Positions 48,936-56,717 of a stretch of DNA of 64,000 nucleotides are shown here, in pieces (positions within the stretch are counted from its first letter, which is position 1; each line of letters opens with the position of its first letter). The notes beneath the pieces were generated by a model, which searched no databases, had not been told where the DNA came from, and saw only the letters and a list, made by a program, of their open reading frames with translations. The stretch is from Sedimenticola_A sp040506895. Lineage in GTDB: Bacteria > Pseudomonadota > Gammaproteobacteria > Chromatiales > Chromatiaceae. Made by a program: the position numbers and the translations under genes. The stretch is from NCBI GenBank assembly GCA_040506895.1, contig JBEVVY010000001.1:1302001-1366000 (forward strand). The letters are read 5' to 3'.

Positions 48936-50731
48936 ACAACCAGGACAATATCGGCGTCATCCGCGAGATCAACGGCCCCATCGTCACCATCACCCTGCCG
49001 GGAGTACGTAACGGTGAGCAGGTAAGAATCGGGGAACTCGGACTCTACGGCGAGGTGATCACCCTGCGGGGTGACGAGGCCGTGGTGCAGGCCTACGAGT
49101 CCACAGAAGGCGTTCGGCCGGGAGAACCGGCCGAGGCCCTTGGCTGGCCACTCTCGGTCGAGTTGGGACCCGGTCTGCTCGGCAGCATCTTCGACGGTGT
49201 GCAGCGCCCGCTGGAAGAGATCTTCGAGGGCCATGGCGACCATATTCCGCGCGGACTGAGCCTTCCCGCCCTGGACCGGGAGAAGAGCTGGCATTTCGTA
49301 CCCGACGAGAGCCTCGAGCGCGGCACCCACCTCTCTGCCGGCGTGCAACTTGGCACCGTGCAGGAGACCGAGACCATCGAGCACCGCATCATGGTGCCCC
49401 CGGACCGTGCCGGTGAACTGGTGGAACTGGCCCCCGAGGGCGACTACACCCTGGAAGACCCCATCGGCCGGATACGTACCCCCGATGGCCGCACACGCAA
49501 GCTGAAGCTCTACCACCGCTGGCCGGTACGCAATCCGCGTCCCTATACGAAACGCGATCACGGCGTCGCCCCGCTGATCACGGGCCAACGCATACTCGAC
49601 ACCTTCTTCCCCCTGCTCAAGGGCGGCAAGGGCGCGGTGCCCGGACCCTTCGGTGCCGGCAAGACCGTGGTCCAGCAACAGATCGCCCGCTGGTCCAATG
49701 CGGACATCGTGATCTACGTCGGCTGTGGAGAGCGCGGCAACGAACTGGTCGACATCCTGGAGACCTTCCCCACCCTGCAGGATCCCTACTCCGGACGCAG
49801 ACTGATGGAGCGCACCCTGCTGGTGGCCAACACCTCCAACATGCCGGTGGTGGCCAGGGAAGCCTCGGTCTACGTCGGCATGACCATGGCCGAGTACTAC
49901 CGTGACCAGGGATACGACGTGGTGATGCTGGCCGACTCGACCAGCCGCTGGGCGGAAGCCCTGCGCGAGGTCTCGGGCCGCCTGGGCCAGATGCCGGTGG
50001 AAGAGGGCTACCCCGCCTATCTCGCCTCCCGACTGGCCGCGGTTTACGAGCGGGCCGGCCGCGTGGAGACCGGCGGCTGCGGCAAGGGCTCGGTCACCCT
50101 GATCGGAGCGGTATCCCCTCCCGGCGGCGACTTCTCCGAACCGGTCACGGCCCACACCAAGGAGATCATCCAGACCTTCTGGGCCCTCTCCAAGGAGCTG
50201 GCCGACGCCCGCCACTACCCGGCCATCGATTGGACAGGCAGCTTTTCCGAACACGTCAGTACCGCCGGCAAGTGGTGGCACAAAGAGATCGACCCCGACT
50301 GGGAGGCCCGACGGGGCGAGGCACTGGCCCTGCTGGCCCGCGACGCGGAACTGCTGCGCATCGTCAACCTGGTCGGTCCCGAGGCGCTCTCCTCTGCCCA
50401 ACGCTGGGAACTCGAAGGCGCTGCCCTGATCAAGGACGGCGTGCTGCAGCAGAGCGCCCTCGACGAGGTGGACACCTTCGCCTCGCCGGAAAAACAGTTC
50501 CTTCTGCTGGACATGGCCCTGACGGTCTACGAAAAGGGCGCAGAGCTGATCGAGCTCGGGGTACCCGTTCAGGAGCTGACCGACCTGCCGCTGCTGGCCA
50601 AGGCTCGCCGTGCCAAGCAGGTCTATGACAGCACCCAGACCGAACAGCTGCGCGAACTGATGGAGGAGTTCAACCAGGGCTTCGACAAGATCCGCGCGGA
50701 ATACGCTAAATTCGAGGAGCATGGGCAATGA
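48932..50731 (+). CDS. V/A-type ATPase catalytic subunit A
   Basis: A 599-residue catalytic subunit. The Walker A motif is GPFGAGKT at 238-245, followed by the Walker B region VVMLADSTSRWAEALREVSGRLGQMPVEEGYPAYLASRLA. The bulge region between about 115 and 190 identifies it as subunit A rather than F-type beta. I take the ATG at 48932 (MNNQDNIGVIREINGPIVTI), overlapping subunit E by ATGA; the longer frame from 48842 is not supported. Confidence 0.97.
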   Translation: MNNQDNIGVIREINGPIVTITLPGVRNGEQVRIGELGLYGEVITLRGDEAVVQAYESTEGVRPGEPAEALGWPLSVELGPGLLGSIFDGVQRPLEEIFEGHGDHIPRGLSLPALDREKSWHFVPDESLERGTHLSAGVQLGTVQETETIEHRIMVPPDRAGELVELAPEGDYTLEDPIGRIRTPDGRTRKLKLYHRWPVRNPRPYTKRDHGVAPLITGQRILDTFFPLLKGGKGAVPGPFGAGKTVVQQQIARWSNADIVIYVGCGERGNELVDILETFPTLQDPYSGRRLMERTLLVANTSNMPVVAREASVYVGMTMAEYYRDQGYDVVMLADSTSRWAEALREVSGRLGQMPVEEGYPAYLASRLAAVYERAGRVETGGCGKGSVTLIGAVSPPGGDFSEPVTAHTKEIIQTFWALSKELADARHYPAIDWTGSFSEHVSTAGKWWHKEIDPDWEARRGEALALLARDAELLRIVNLVGPEALSSAQRWELEGAALIKDGVLQQSALDEVDTFASPEKQFLLLDMALTVYEKGAELIELGVPVQELTDLPLLAKARRAKQVYDSTQTEQLRELMEEFNQGFDKIRAEYAKFEEHGQ

Positions 50732-52107
50732 GCGCCAGGGAGTTCAGAACCTCATCCTACGCCCAGGGCGGACTGCTGGAGGTACGAGATGCCCCCCAGG
50801 TGGCCTTCGGCGACCGCGTCCTGATCCGGGACCACATGAACCGCACCCGCAACGGCCAGGTGATCAAGTCCACGGAAGATAGCGTGCTGATACAGGTGTT
50901 CGAGGGCACCAGCGACATCGACCTGGAGAGCACCTGGGTACGCTTCCTGGACGAGCCGTTCGAAATCAATCTCTCGCCGGAGCTGCTGGGCAGGGTCTTC
51001 AACGGTATCGGCCAGCCGAAGGATGGAAGGCCACCCATCGTCTCCAATCTCAAGCGCAACATCAACGGTTCCGCCATCAATCCCGCGGCCCGCACCTACC
51101 CGAGAGAGTTCATCCAGACCGGCGTTTCCACCATCGACGGACTCAACTCCCTGGTGCGAGGCCAGAAGCTGCCGATCTTCTCCGCCTCGGGCCTGCCCCA
51201 TAACCGGCTGGCCGCGCAGATCGTTCGCCAGGCGAAACTGGTGGACGAGGAGTCCCACTTCTCCATCGTCTTTGCCGCCATGGGCGTCTCCTATGCCGAT
51301 GCCCGCTTCTTCCAGGAGGAGTTCTCCAACTCCGGTGTGCTGGGCAACGTGGTGATGTACATCAACCTGGCCGACGACTCCCCGGTGGAACGCCTCGCCC
51401 TGCCCCGGGTGGCGTTGACCGCCGCGGAGTACCTCGCCTTCGAGATGGACCGCCACGTGCTGGTGGTGATGACCGACATGACCAACTATGCGGAAGCGCT
51501 GCGCGAGGTGTCCACCGCCAAGGGGGATGTCCCGTCGAGAAAGGGTTATCCCGGCTATCTCTACTCCGACCTGGCCGAGATCTACGAGCGCTCCGGGCGT
51601 ATCCGTGACCGCCACGGCTCCATCACCCTGGTACCGGTGGTGAGTATGCCGTCGGACGACATCACCCACCCGATCCCCGACCTGACCGGCTACATCACCG
51701 AGGGCCAGATCGTGCTCAGCCGTGAGCTGCACAACCAGGGCATCTACCCGCCCGTGCACATCTCGCCCTCCCTTTCACGCCTGATGAAGGACGGTATCGG
51801 CAAGGACGACACCCGGGAGGACCACCCACGGGTGGCCAACCAGCTCTACGCCCTCTATGCCCGGGCCCTGGAGACCCGCAACCTGGCATCCATCATCGGT
51901 GCCAACGAACTGTCCGAACGGGACCGCCGTTACCTCGCCTTTGCGGATGCCTTCGACAAGCGGTTCGTCGGCCAGGGAGAAGACGAGGACCGTTCCATCG
52001 TCGAGACGCTGAACCTGGCGTGGGAGCTGCTCAGCATGTTCCCGAAGGATGCCCTGACCCGCGTCAGGGAGACAGACCTGGCCAGGTATCATCACACCGG
52101 CGAATGA
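50728..52107 (+). CDS. V/A-type ATPase subunit B
   Basis: A 459-residue regulatory subunit with the A/B fold but no P-loop: the matching segment reads FSASGLPHNRLAAQIVRQAKL. The conserved LVVMTDMTNYAEALREVS and the RSGRIRDRHGSITLVPVVSMPSDDITHPIPDLTGYITEGQI regions are present. It alternates with A in the head and overlaps its stop by 4 bases. Confidence 0.97.
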   Translation: MSAREFRTSSYAQGGLLEVRDAPQVAFGDRVLIRDHMNRTRNGQVIKSTEDSVLIQVFEGTSDIDLESTWVRFLDEPFEINLSPELLGRVFNGIGQPKDGRPPIVSNLKRNINGSAINPAARTYPREFIQTGVSTIDGLNSLVRGQKLPIFSASGLPHNRLAAQIVRQAKLVDEESHFSIVFAAMGVSYADARFFQEEFSNSGVLGNVVMYINLADDSPVERLALPRVALTAAEYLAFEMDRHVLVVMTDMTNYAEALREVSTAKGDVPSRKGYPGYLYSDLAEIYERSGRIRDRHGSITLVPVVSMPSDDITHPIPDLTGYITEGQIVLSRELHNQGIYPPVHISPSLSRLMKDGIGKDDTREDHPRVANQLYALYARALETRNLASIIGANELSERDRRYLAFADAFDKRFVGQGEDEDRSIVETLNLAWELLSMFPKDALTRVRETDLARYHHTGE

Positions 52108-52135
52108 ACAGAACCGAGGAAGCATCACCAGAGCC

Positions 52136-52765
52136 ATGGCACAGCATCTGATCAAGGTCCCGCCCACGAAGAACACCCTGCTCAACCTGAAGCGGCAGGT
52201 GCAGTTCCTGGAGGATGGTCACGCCCTGCTGGAGAGAAAGCGTGAACTGCTCACCCGGCTGGTCTATGAACGCATCGGCGAGTACCGGCGCCTGCGCAAG
52301 GAGACCCACGCCGCCCTGAAGCAGGGTTACCACTGGCTATCACTGGCCCAGCTTCGCATGGGCAGCCGCTCACTGCAGCAGGTCGCCATGGGCATCGGGC
52401 CCGCACTCAATATCAGCATCATTCCCAAGCGCAGCCTCGGCGTGGAGTATCCCGCGATCTCATCGGAAAAGATCCCCATGGAGCCCATCGGCCTGCTGGG
52501 TACCGACCCCAGTTTCGATGAGACCCGGCAGCAGCTCACCGAGGCCACCCTGCTGCTGACCCGCCTGGGCGAGTCGGAGATGGCCCTGGGCCGGCTCATC
52601 GCCGAACAGCGCAAGGCACAGAAGCGGGTCAACGCCCTGAAATACAACATCATTCCCCGCTACCGCAACACCATCCGCTATATCCAGTCCGTGCTCGAGG
52701 AGGAGGAGCGCAACACCCTGTTCCAGATCAAGGTGCTTCGGGAGCGTGAGCAAAGCGCCCAATAG
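52136..52765 (+). CDS. V/A-type ATPase central-stalk subunit D
   Basis: A 209-residue protein with long N- and C-terminal helices (IKVPPTKNTLLNLKRQVQFLEDGHALLERKRELL and the RKAQKRVNALKYNIIPRYRNTIRYIQ segment), the subunit D signature. It forms the rotor shaft through the A3B3 head. It is the last gene of the operon. Confidence 0.93.
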   Translation: MAQHLIKVPPTKNTLLNLKRQVQFLEDGHALLERKRELLTRLVYERIGEYRRLRKETHAALKQGYHWLSLAQLRMGSRSLQQVAMGIGPALNISIIPKRSLGVEYPAISSEKIPMEPIGLLGTDPSFDETRQQLTEATLLLTRLGESEMALGRLIAEQRKAQKRVNALKYNIIPRYRNTIRYIQSVLEEEERNTLFQIKVLREREQSAQ

Positions 52766-52813
52766 TCTAAACTGTAATCACGGACGTCCATTACGACTGA
52801 GAGGCTTGGCACG

Positions 52814-53923
52814 ATGGAAGCTTTCCATTGGGACGATCACTATCTAACGGGTATAGAGGTGGTCGATGAGCAACACCACCACCTGGTCGATCTGCTCAAC
52901 CGTTACAGCACCCTCCTGACCGGGGATGAGCTGGACCTGGAGAACATCGAAAATGTCTTCTCCGAACTGGCGGACTACGCTGACTACCACTTCAGGGAAG
53001 AGGAGCAGCTGATGCAGCGCATCGGCATTGATGAGCGGCATTTCAACCTCCACCATGGTGAACACAGGCACTTTCTGCAGGAGGTGACGGCCCTGCACAC
53101 CTCGATATCCCTGGAGGACTCCTCCTCTGCTGAATCCCTGCTGAAATTCCTCACTTGCTGGCTGGCCTACCATATCCTGGGATCCGATCAGAACATGGCG
53201 AAGCAGATTGCTGCCGTAGAATCGGGTACCCCTGCGAAAGAGGCCTACGATGAAGAGGAGAGAAAAGCGTCGAAATCCACGGAACCGCTCCTTGCGGCAC
53301 TCCATGGTCTCTTTCAGCAGGTCTCGGAACGGAACCGGCAACTCCAGGAGCTGAACAGCACCCTGGAAGAGAAGGTCGAGGAGCGTACCCGGGAACTGGC
53401 CGATGCCAACCTTCACCTCGAACAGCTGGCCCTGACCGATGTACTGACGGATCTTCCCAACCGCCGCTTCGCCATGCAGCAGTTGAAGCTACTGTGGCAG
53501 GAAGCCGACGAAGATGAAACCCCGATCTCCTGCATGATGATCGATGCTGACGGCTTCAAGCAGATCAACGACACCTATGGGCACGATGCGGGGGACGTGG
53601 TGCTGCAGACGCTCGGCCGCACCCTCAAGAACTCTGTCAGGACCGACGACATCGTCTGCCGTCTCGGCGGCGATGAATTCCTCATCATCTGCCCCAACAC
53701 CCCCCACAACGGCGCCATGTTCCTGGCGGAGAGCACCCGTGAGATCGTCGACGCCCTGCGGGTTCCTGCAGGAGATGGCGAGTGGAAAGGGAGCATCAGT
53801 GTCGGTGTCGCCACACGAAGCAGTGAAATGGATAAACCTGACCAGCTGGTCAAGGCCGCCGACGAGGGCGTCTATCTCTCCAAGGAAGCCGGCAGAAATT
53901 GCGTTAGAAGCATCGACTCGTAA
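52814..53923 (+). CDS. Hemerythrin-GGDEF diguanylate cyclase
   Basis: A 369-residue soluble protein. The N-terminal bacteriohemerythrin domain (about 1-130) has the expected iron ligands: H9, H21/H22 (VDEQHHHLV), H59 and E63 (YHFREEEQ), H76-H84 region, and H120/D125 (YHILGSD). A coiled coil (about 165-200) leads to an intact GGDEF domain (RLGGDEFLIICPN). It should make c-di-GMP in response to oxygen, nitric oxide or redox state at a di-iron site. It starts 48 bases after the ATPase operon and may be co-transcribed. Confidence 0.92.
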   Translation: MEAFHWDDHYLTGIEVVDEQHHHLVDLLNRYSTLLTGDELDLENIENVFSELADYADYHFREEEQLMQRIGIDERHFNLHHGEHRHFLQEVTALHTSISLEDSSSAESLLKFLTCWLAYHILGSDQNMAKQIAAVESGTPAKEAYDEEERKASKSTEPLLAALHGLFQQVSERNRQLQELNSTLEEKVEERTRELADANLHLEQLALTDVLTDLPNRRFAMQQLKLLWQEADEDETPISCMMIDADGFKQINDTYGHDAGDVVLQTLGRTLKNSVRTDDIVCRLGGDEFLIICPNTPHNGAMFLAESTREIVDALRVPAGDGEWKGSISVGVATRSSEMDKPDQLVKAADEGVYLSKEAGRNCVRSIDS

Positions 53924-53980
53924 GCTGTCCCACACGAGTGCGGACATCGCCACTGATTGGGAATACAATATCCCGTTGGC

Positions 53981-53997
53981 GCATCACGCCGTGATGC
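53981..53997. other. Perfect palindrome between GGDEF and GNAT genes
   Basis: GCATCACG, one base, CGTGATGC. It lies 16 bases before the GNAT start. It could be an operator or, as RNA, a tight hairpin over the approach to the ribosome site. No T run follows. Confidence 0.4.
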
Positions 53998-54012
53998 CGA
54001 GCCGGTGTTCGC

Positions 54013-54510
54013 ATGATTATCAGAGAAGCCATACCAGGGGATGCCACCGCCCTGATCCAGCTGTTCAAGGCCCTGGACCGGGAGACGGACTTCATGCTTT
54101 TCGAGCCGGATGAGCGGGACATCTCACCAGCAGGACAGAAGGAACTGATTGAAAGCTTCGCGTCCACACCCTCCCAACTGCTCATGGTGGCGGAGCAGGA
54201 CCGGAAGCTGGTCGGCTTTATCGGTTCCCAGGGTGGGTCCGCAATACGCAACAGGCACTCCACGCTGATTGCGATGGGGGTACTTGAAGCGTTCTGGGGA
54301 CAATCCATCGGCAGGCAACTGCTCGAGGCCCAGGAAGCGTGGGCAAAGGCACACGGCTTTCATCGCCTGGAACTGACGGTCCAGGTGCGTAACAAAAGGG
54401 CAAGGAGACTCTACGAAAAATGCGGTTTCATCTACGAGGGGACCAAGAGAGATGCCCTTAAAATCAATGGCGATTATGTCGATGAATGTTACATGTCGAA
54501 ACTGATCTAG
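54013..54510 (+). CDS. GNAT-family N-acetyltransferase
   Basis: A 165-residue acetyltransferase. The acetyl-CoA loop is seen in MGVLEAFWGQSIGRQLLEAQEAWA, followed by FHRLELTVQVRNKRARRLYEKCGFIYEGTKRDALKINGDYVDECYM, which is the Rim-like pattern. Substrate unknown. It ends one base before the AEC transporter start, so the two are co-translated. Confidence 0.88.
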   Translation: MIIREAIPGDATALIQLFKALDRETDFMLFEPDERDISPAGQKELIESFASTPSQLLMVAEQDRKLVGFIGSQGGSAIRNRHSTLIAMGVLEAFWGQSIGRQLLEAQEAWAKAHGFHRLELTVQVRNKRARRLYEKCGFIYEGTKRDALKINGDYVDECYMSKLI

Positions 54511-54511
54511 T

Positions 54512-55438
54512 ATGCTTTCCATCATCAATGCACTGATCCCGGTGATCCTGGTTATCCTGCTCGGCATCCTGCTCAAACGGTCTCCGATCATCGGCGAGAG
54601 CCATTGGCGTGGCATCGAGAATCTCTGCTATTACGTTCTCTTTCCGGCCCTGCTGATCAAGACCCTGGCGACGGCCCAGATAGGTTCCACCGAGGTGCTT
54701 TCGTTTGCCGGCATGGTACTGTTCGCCATCTTCGCAATGACGGGTATCATGCTGACTGCCTACCCGTTGATGAAAGGTCAGTTCGGAATCTCTCCGGCAA
54801 CTTTCACCAGCCTGCTACAGGGTGCGACCCGCTGGCACGGTTTTATCGCCCTCTCCATTGTCGGTTTCCTTCTGGGTGAAGAGGCCATCGCCTACATGGC
54901 CATCATCATGGCCACCATCATCCCACCGCTCAACATCATCAACGTGGCGGTACTGGCCAGCCTGGTGGGTGGAGGTAATGGACTGGGAGATGTCGTTAAA
55001 AAACTGTTCCGAAATCCCTTCATCATCGCCTGCTTTGTCGGCGCCCTGCTCAACCTGACAGGTATCGGCCTCTCCGGGCCTTTCTACCAGGTATTCGACA
55101 TGGTGGGCAGCGGTGCCCTTGGACTTGGACTGCTGGTTGTAGGCGCCGGTCTCGAGTTCCGCAAGGTGCTCGAACACCGTTTCCTCGTGGCCTTCGGTAC
55201 CAGTATCAGGCTGCTGGGCATGCCCCTGCTGATGTTCATTGGTGCATGGCTTTTCGGAATCGAAGGTCTGCCTCTCACCGTGGCGGTGATCGCAGCCGCG
55301 GTACCCACCGCCTCAACCTCCTATGTCCTTGCCCGCCAGATGGGAGGTGACGCCCCGCTGATGGCCAACCTGATCACGGTGCAGGTGGTCGCTTCGGTCA
55401 TCACCCTGCCGCTGATGATCTGGCTGGCGAGCCAGTAG
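54512..55438 (+). CDS. AEC-family (auxin efflux carrier-like) transporter
   Basis: A 308-residue membrane protein with about ten hydrophobic segments (LIPVILVILLGILLKRSPIIG, NLCYYVLFPALLIKTLA, ending VQVVASVITLPLMIWLA). The NLCYYVLFPALL and AVPTASTSYVLARQMGGD motifs mark the AEC family, which often exports or takes up organic acids and amino acid derivatives. The substrate is unknown. It is convergent with luxI. Confidence 0.9.
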   Translation: MLSIINALIPVILVILLGILLKRSPIIGESHWRGIENLCYYVLFPALLIKTLATAQIGSTEVLSFAGMVLFAIFAMTGIMLTAYPLMKGQFGISPATFTSLLQGATRWHGFIALSIVGFLLGEEAIAYMAIIMATIIPPLNIINVAVLASLVGGGNGLGDVVKKLFRNPFIIACFVGALLNLTGIGLSGPFYQVFDMVGSGALGLGLLVVGAGLEFRKVLEHRFLVAFGTSIRLLGMPLLMFIGAWLFGIEGLPLTVAVIAAAVPTASTSYVLARQMGGDAPLMANLITVQVVASVITLPLMIWLASQ

Positions 55439-55450
55439 ACCGCCCGGTCA

Positions 55451-56050
55451 TCACGACAAGCGGTATTTAGATTGATAGGCCTCCGGTTTATCAACACCCT
55501 CTGTCTCTATCCAACAGGCGAACAGGGGATGTCCGTCCACAACCATCGGTGGACCCGCCCTGTGTGCATGAACATCCATCGCGTGCAGAAGACGCTCAAT
55601 ACCGATTGGAGAGACGGTGATAAGTCGTTTTGCGCCGTGGGAGACCGCCGTTGCGATGGAAGCGTTGAGCAGATCCCTCGCTTTCGAGGAGGGCTGCATT
55701 CCGTATCTTGAAGGCTTGTTGCCCTGGACATCCATCACCGTAAACCGGGAGAGCTCCCACACCTCTGGTGATCGGGGCGGTGCAATACCGTTTAGCAGTT
55801 GCGGGAAGACTTCGCCGAGAAGATAGGGTTTCGTGGTGGGAAGCAACCTTGCGCAGCCTGAAACATTCCCCTCATCATCCTTCATGACGACATAGACCGC
55901 GTCAGCGCGGTCGAACTGATCCTGTTCCACCCGGCCCTGGGTTTCAAGCTCCCAGCCAAGTCGATCTATAAAAACTTCGTAACGATATTTCGAAACATCC
56001 GAGTACAGTCCTTGTGGCAGTTCATCCTGGGTACCCGAGACAATAACCAT
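55451..56050 (-). CDS. Acyl-homoserine-lactone synthase (LuxI family)
   Basis: A 199-residue LuxI-type synthase. The family's conserved residues are all present: R23 (KYRYEVFIDRLGW), W33, D44, D47, R68 (GCARLLPT), E99 and R102 (WELSRFTV). It couples an acyl-ACP or acyl-CoA to S-adenosylmethionine to make the acyl-homoserine lactone signal. Its ribosome site (GGAGG) is 7 bases from the ATG, but is fully contained in a 12-bp inverted repeat. A perfect lux box lies 70 bases upstream. Acyl-chain length cannot be told from the sequence. Confidence 0.95.
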   Translation of the reverse strand: MVIVSGTQDELPQGLYSDVSKYRYEVFIDRLGWELETQGRVEQDQFDRADAVYVVMKDDEGNVSGCARLLPTTKPYLLGEVFPQLLNGIAPPRSPEVWELSRFTVMDVQGNKPSRYGMQPSSKARDLLNASIATAVSHGAKRLITVSPIGIERLLHAMDVHAHRAGPPMVVDGHPLFACWIETEGVDKPEAYQSKYRLS

Positions 56051-56091
56051 CTATCTCCCTCCTGAAAGGTTTGAAATCTGGAGGGAGATAG
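56051..56091 (-). promoter_or_regulatory. Hairpin masking the luxI ribosome site
   Basis: The mRNA (minus strand) has perfect 12-nt arms CUAUCUCCCUCC (56091-56080) and GGAGGGAGAUAG (56062-56051) around a 17-nt loop. The 3' arm ends directly at the AUG and contains the whole Shine-Dalgarno sequence. Folded, it should block translation of luxI. The predicted LuxR-dependent start site lies inside or at the edge of the 5' arm. Confidence 0.8.
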
Positions 56092-56118
56092 TTAAAGACA
56101 CATCAGCCTGGCGAGATA

Positions 56119-56134
56119 CTGTCAACGTTGACAG
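56119..56134 (-). promoter_or_regulatory. Perfect lux box upstream of luxI
   Basis: CTGTCAACGTTGACAG is a perfect 16-bp palindrome with the CTGTCA/TGACAG ends of known LuxR-type binding sites. Its right half contains TTGACA in the luxI direction, a consensus -35 box, so activator and polymerase sites overlap as in class II LuxR promoters. It lies 6 bases after the stop of the rsaM-like gene. Confidence 0.85.
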
Positions 56135-56139
56135 GCGGC

Positions 56140-56535
56140 TCAATTGTATCGATCACCAATGGCGTTGAAGGTCACACGCTGCCAGTCCATGGCATCCAGA
56201 ACCGACTCGATCAGTTCTGTTGTCCTGGCGGGCCCCAGGTCTTCGTTATCAGCACCTATCAGCATCAGGTTGGAACGTGGCAAGCCGGCTCTCGAGTAGT
56301 GGCAGCCGCCTCCCGACATCTGCAAGCGCCAATCCCAACCCACTGATATAGGTGGCTCTGTCGCACTTACCCATTCGGTATAACCGGAAATATCACACTG
56401 GGAGTCATCCCTTCCCCTGTCGAAATCGGCACCCTCATCATCGAGACCGGATACGCAGTGAGTGAGTGGAATATCCCTTAGGGTGTTTAATGTCAATCGA
56501 ACATAACCATCACTGGAAACGCTTAACATGTGCAC
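56140..56535 (-). CDS. RsaM-like quorum-sensing regulator (DUF4902-type)
   Basis: A 131-residue soluble protein encoded between luxI and luxR. It has the pattern I associate with RsaM/TofM proteins: DGYVRLTLNTLRDIPLTH near the start, ISGYTEWVSATEPPISVGWDWRLQ in the middle, then AGLPRSNLMLIG and LGPARTTELIESVLDAMDW. RsaM proteins dampen acyl-homoserine lactone production in Burkholderia and Pseudomonas and have no known DNA-binding fold. It faces luxI, so read-through from it enters the luxI leader. The family call is from memory of the pattern. Confidence 0.72.
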   Translation of the reverse strand: MHMLSVSSDGYVRLTLNTLRDIPLTHCVSGLDDEGADFDRGRDDSQCDISGYTEWVSATEPPISVGWDWRLQMSGGGCHYSRAGLPRSNLMLIGADNEDLGPARTTELIESVLDAMDWQRVTFNAIGDRYN

Positions 56536-56567
56536 TCCTCAAAATAACTTCCCTTGAATTCAGAATA

Positions 56568-56594
56568 CGTTACAAAGTTACAGACATTGTAACG
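56568..56594. promoter_or_regulatory. Nested inverted repeat between rsaM-like gene and luxR
   Basis: Perfect 8-bp arms CGTTACAA (56568-56575) and TTGTAACG (56587-56594) with an 11-base spacer. Inside, GTTACA (56577-56582) also pairs with TGTAAC (56588-56593). Two direct half-sites and one inverted half-site suggest alternative binding by a dimeric regulator. It is not a lux box (no CTG/CAG ends). Confidence 0.5.
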
Positions 56595-56717
56595 ATGATC
56601 TCAACCCGGCTCGCGTTTACCGGCGTTGAAACCAACTGACATAATGAAGCTGAACAGAAGCGCGGGTATCTGCGCACGCCACATTCACGAAGCCTTAGTC
56701 TACGAATCTCTTCCGGC

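Noticed and set aside
56568..56594. A second lux box at the luxR promoter
   Set aside because: The repeat has GTTACAA ends, not CTG/CAG, and an 11-base spacer; it is a different kind of site.
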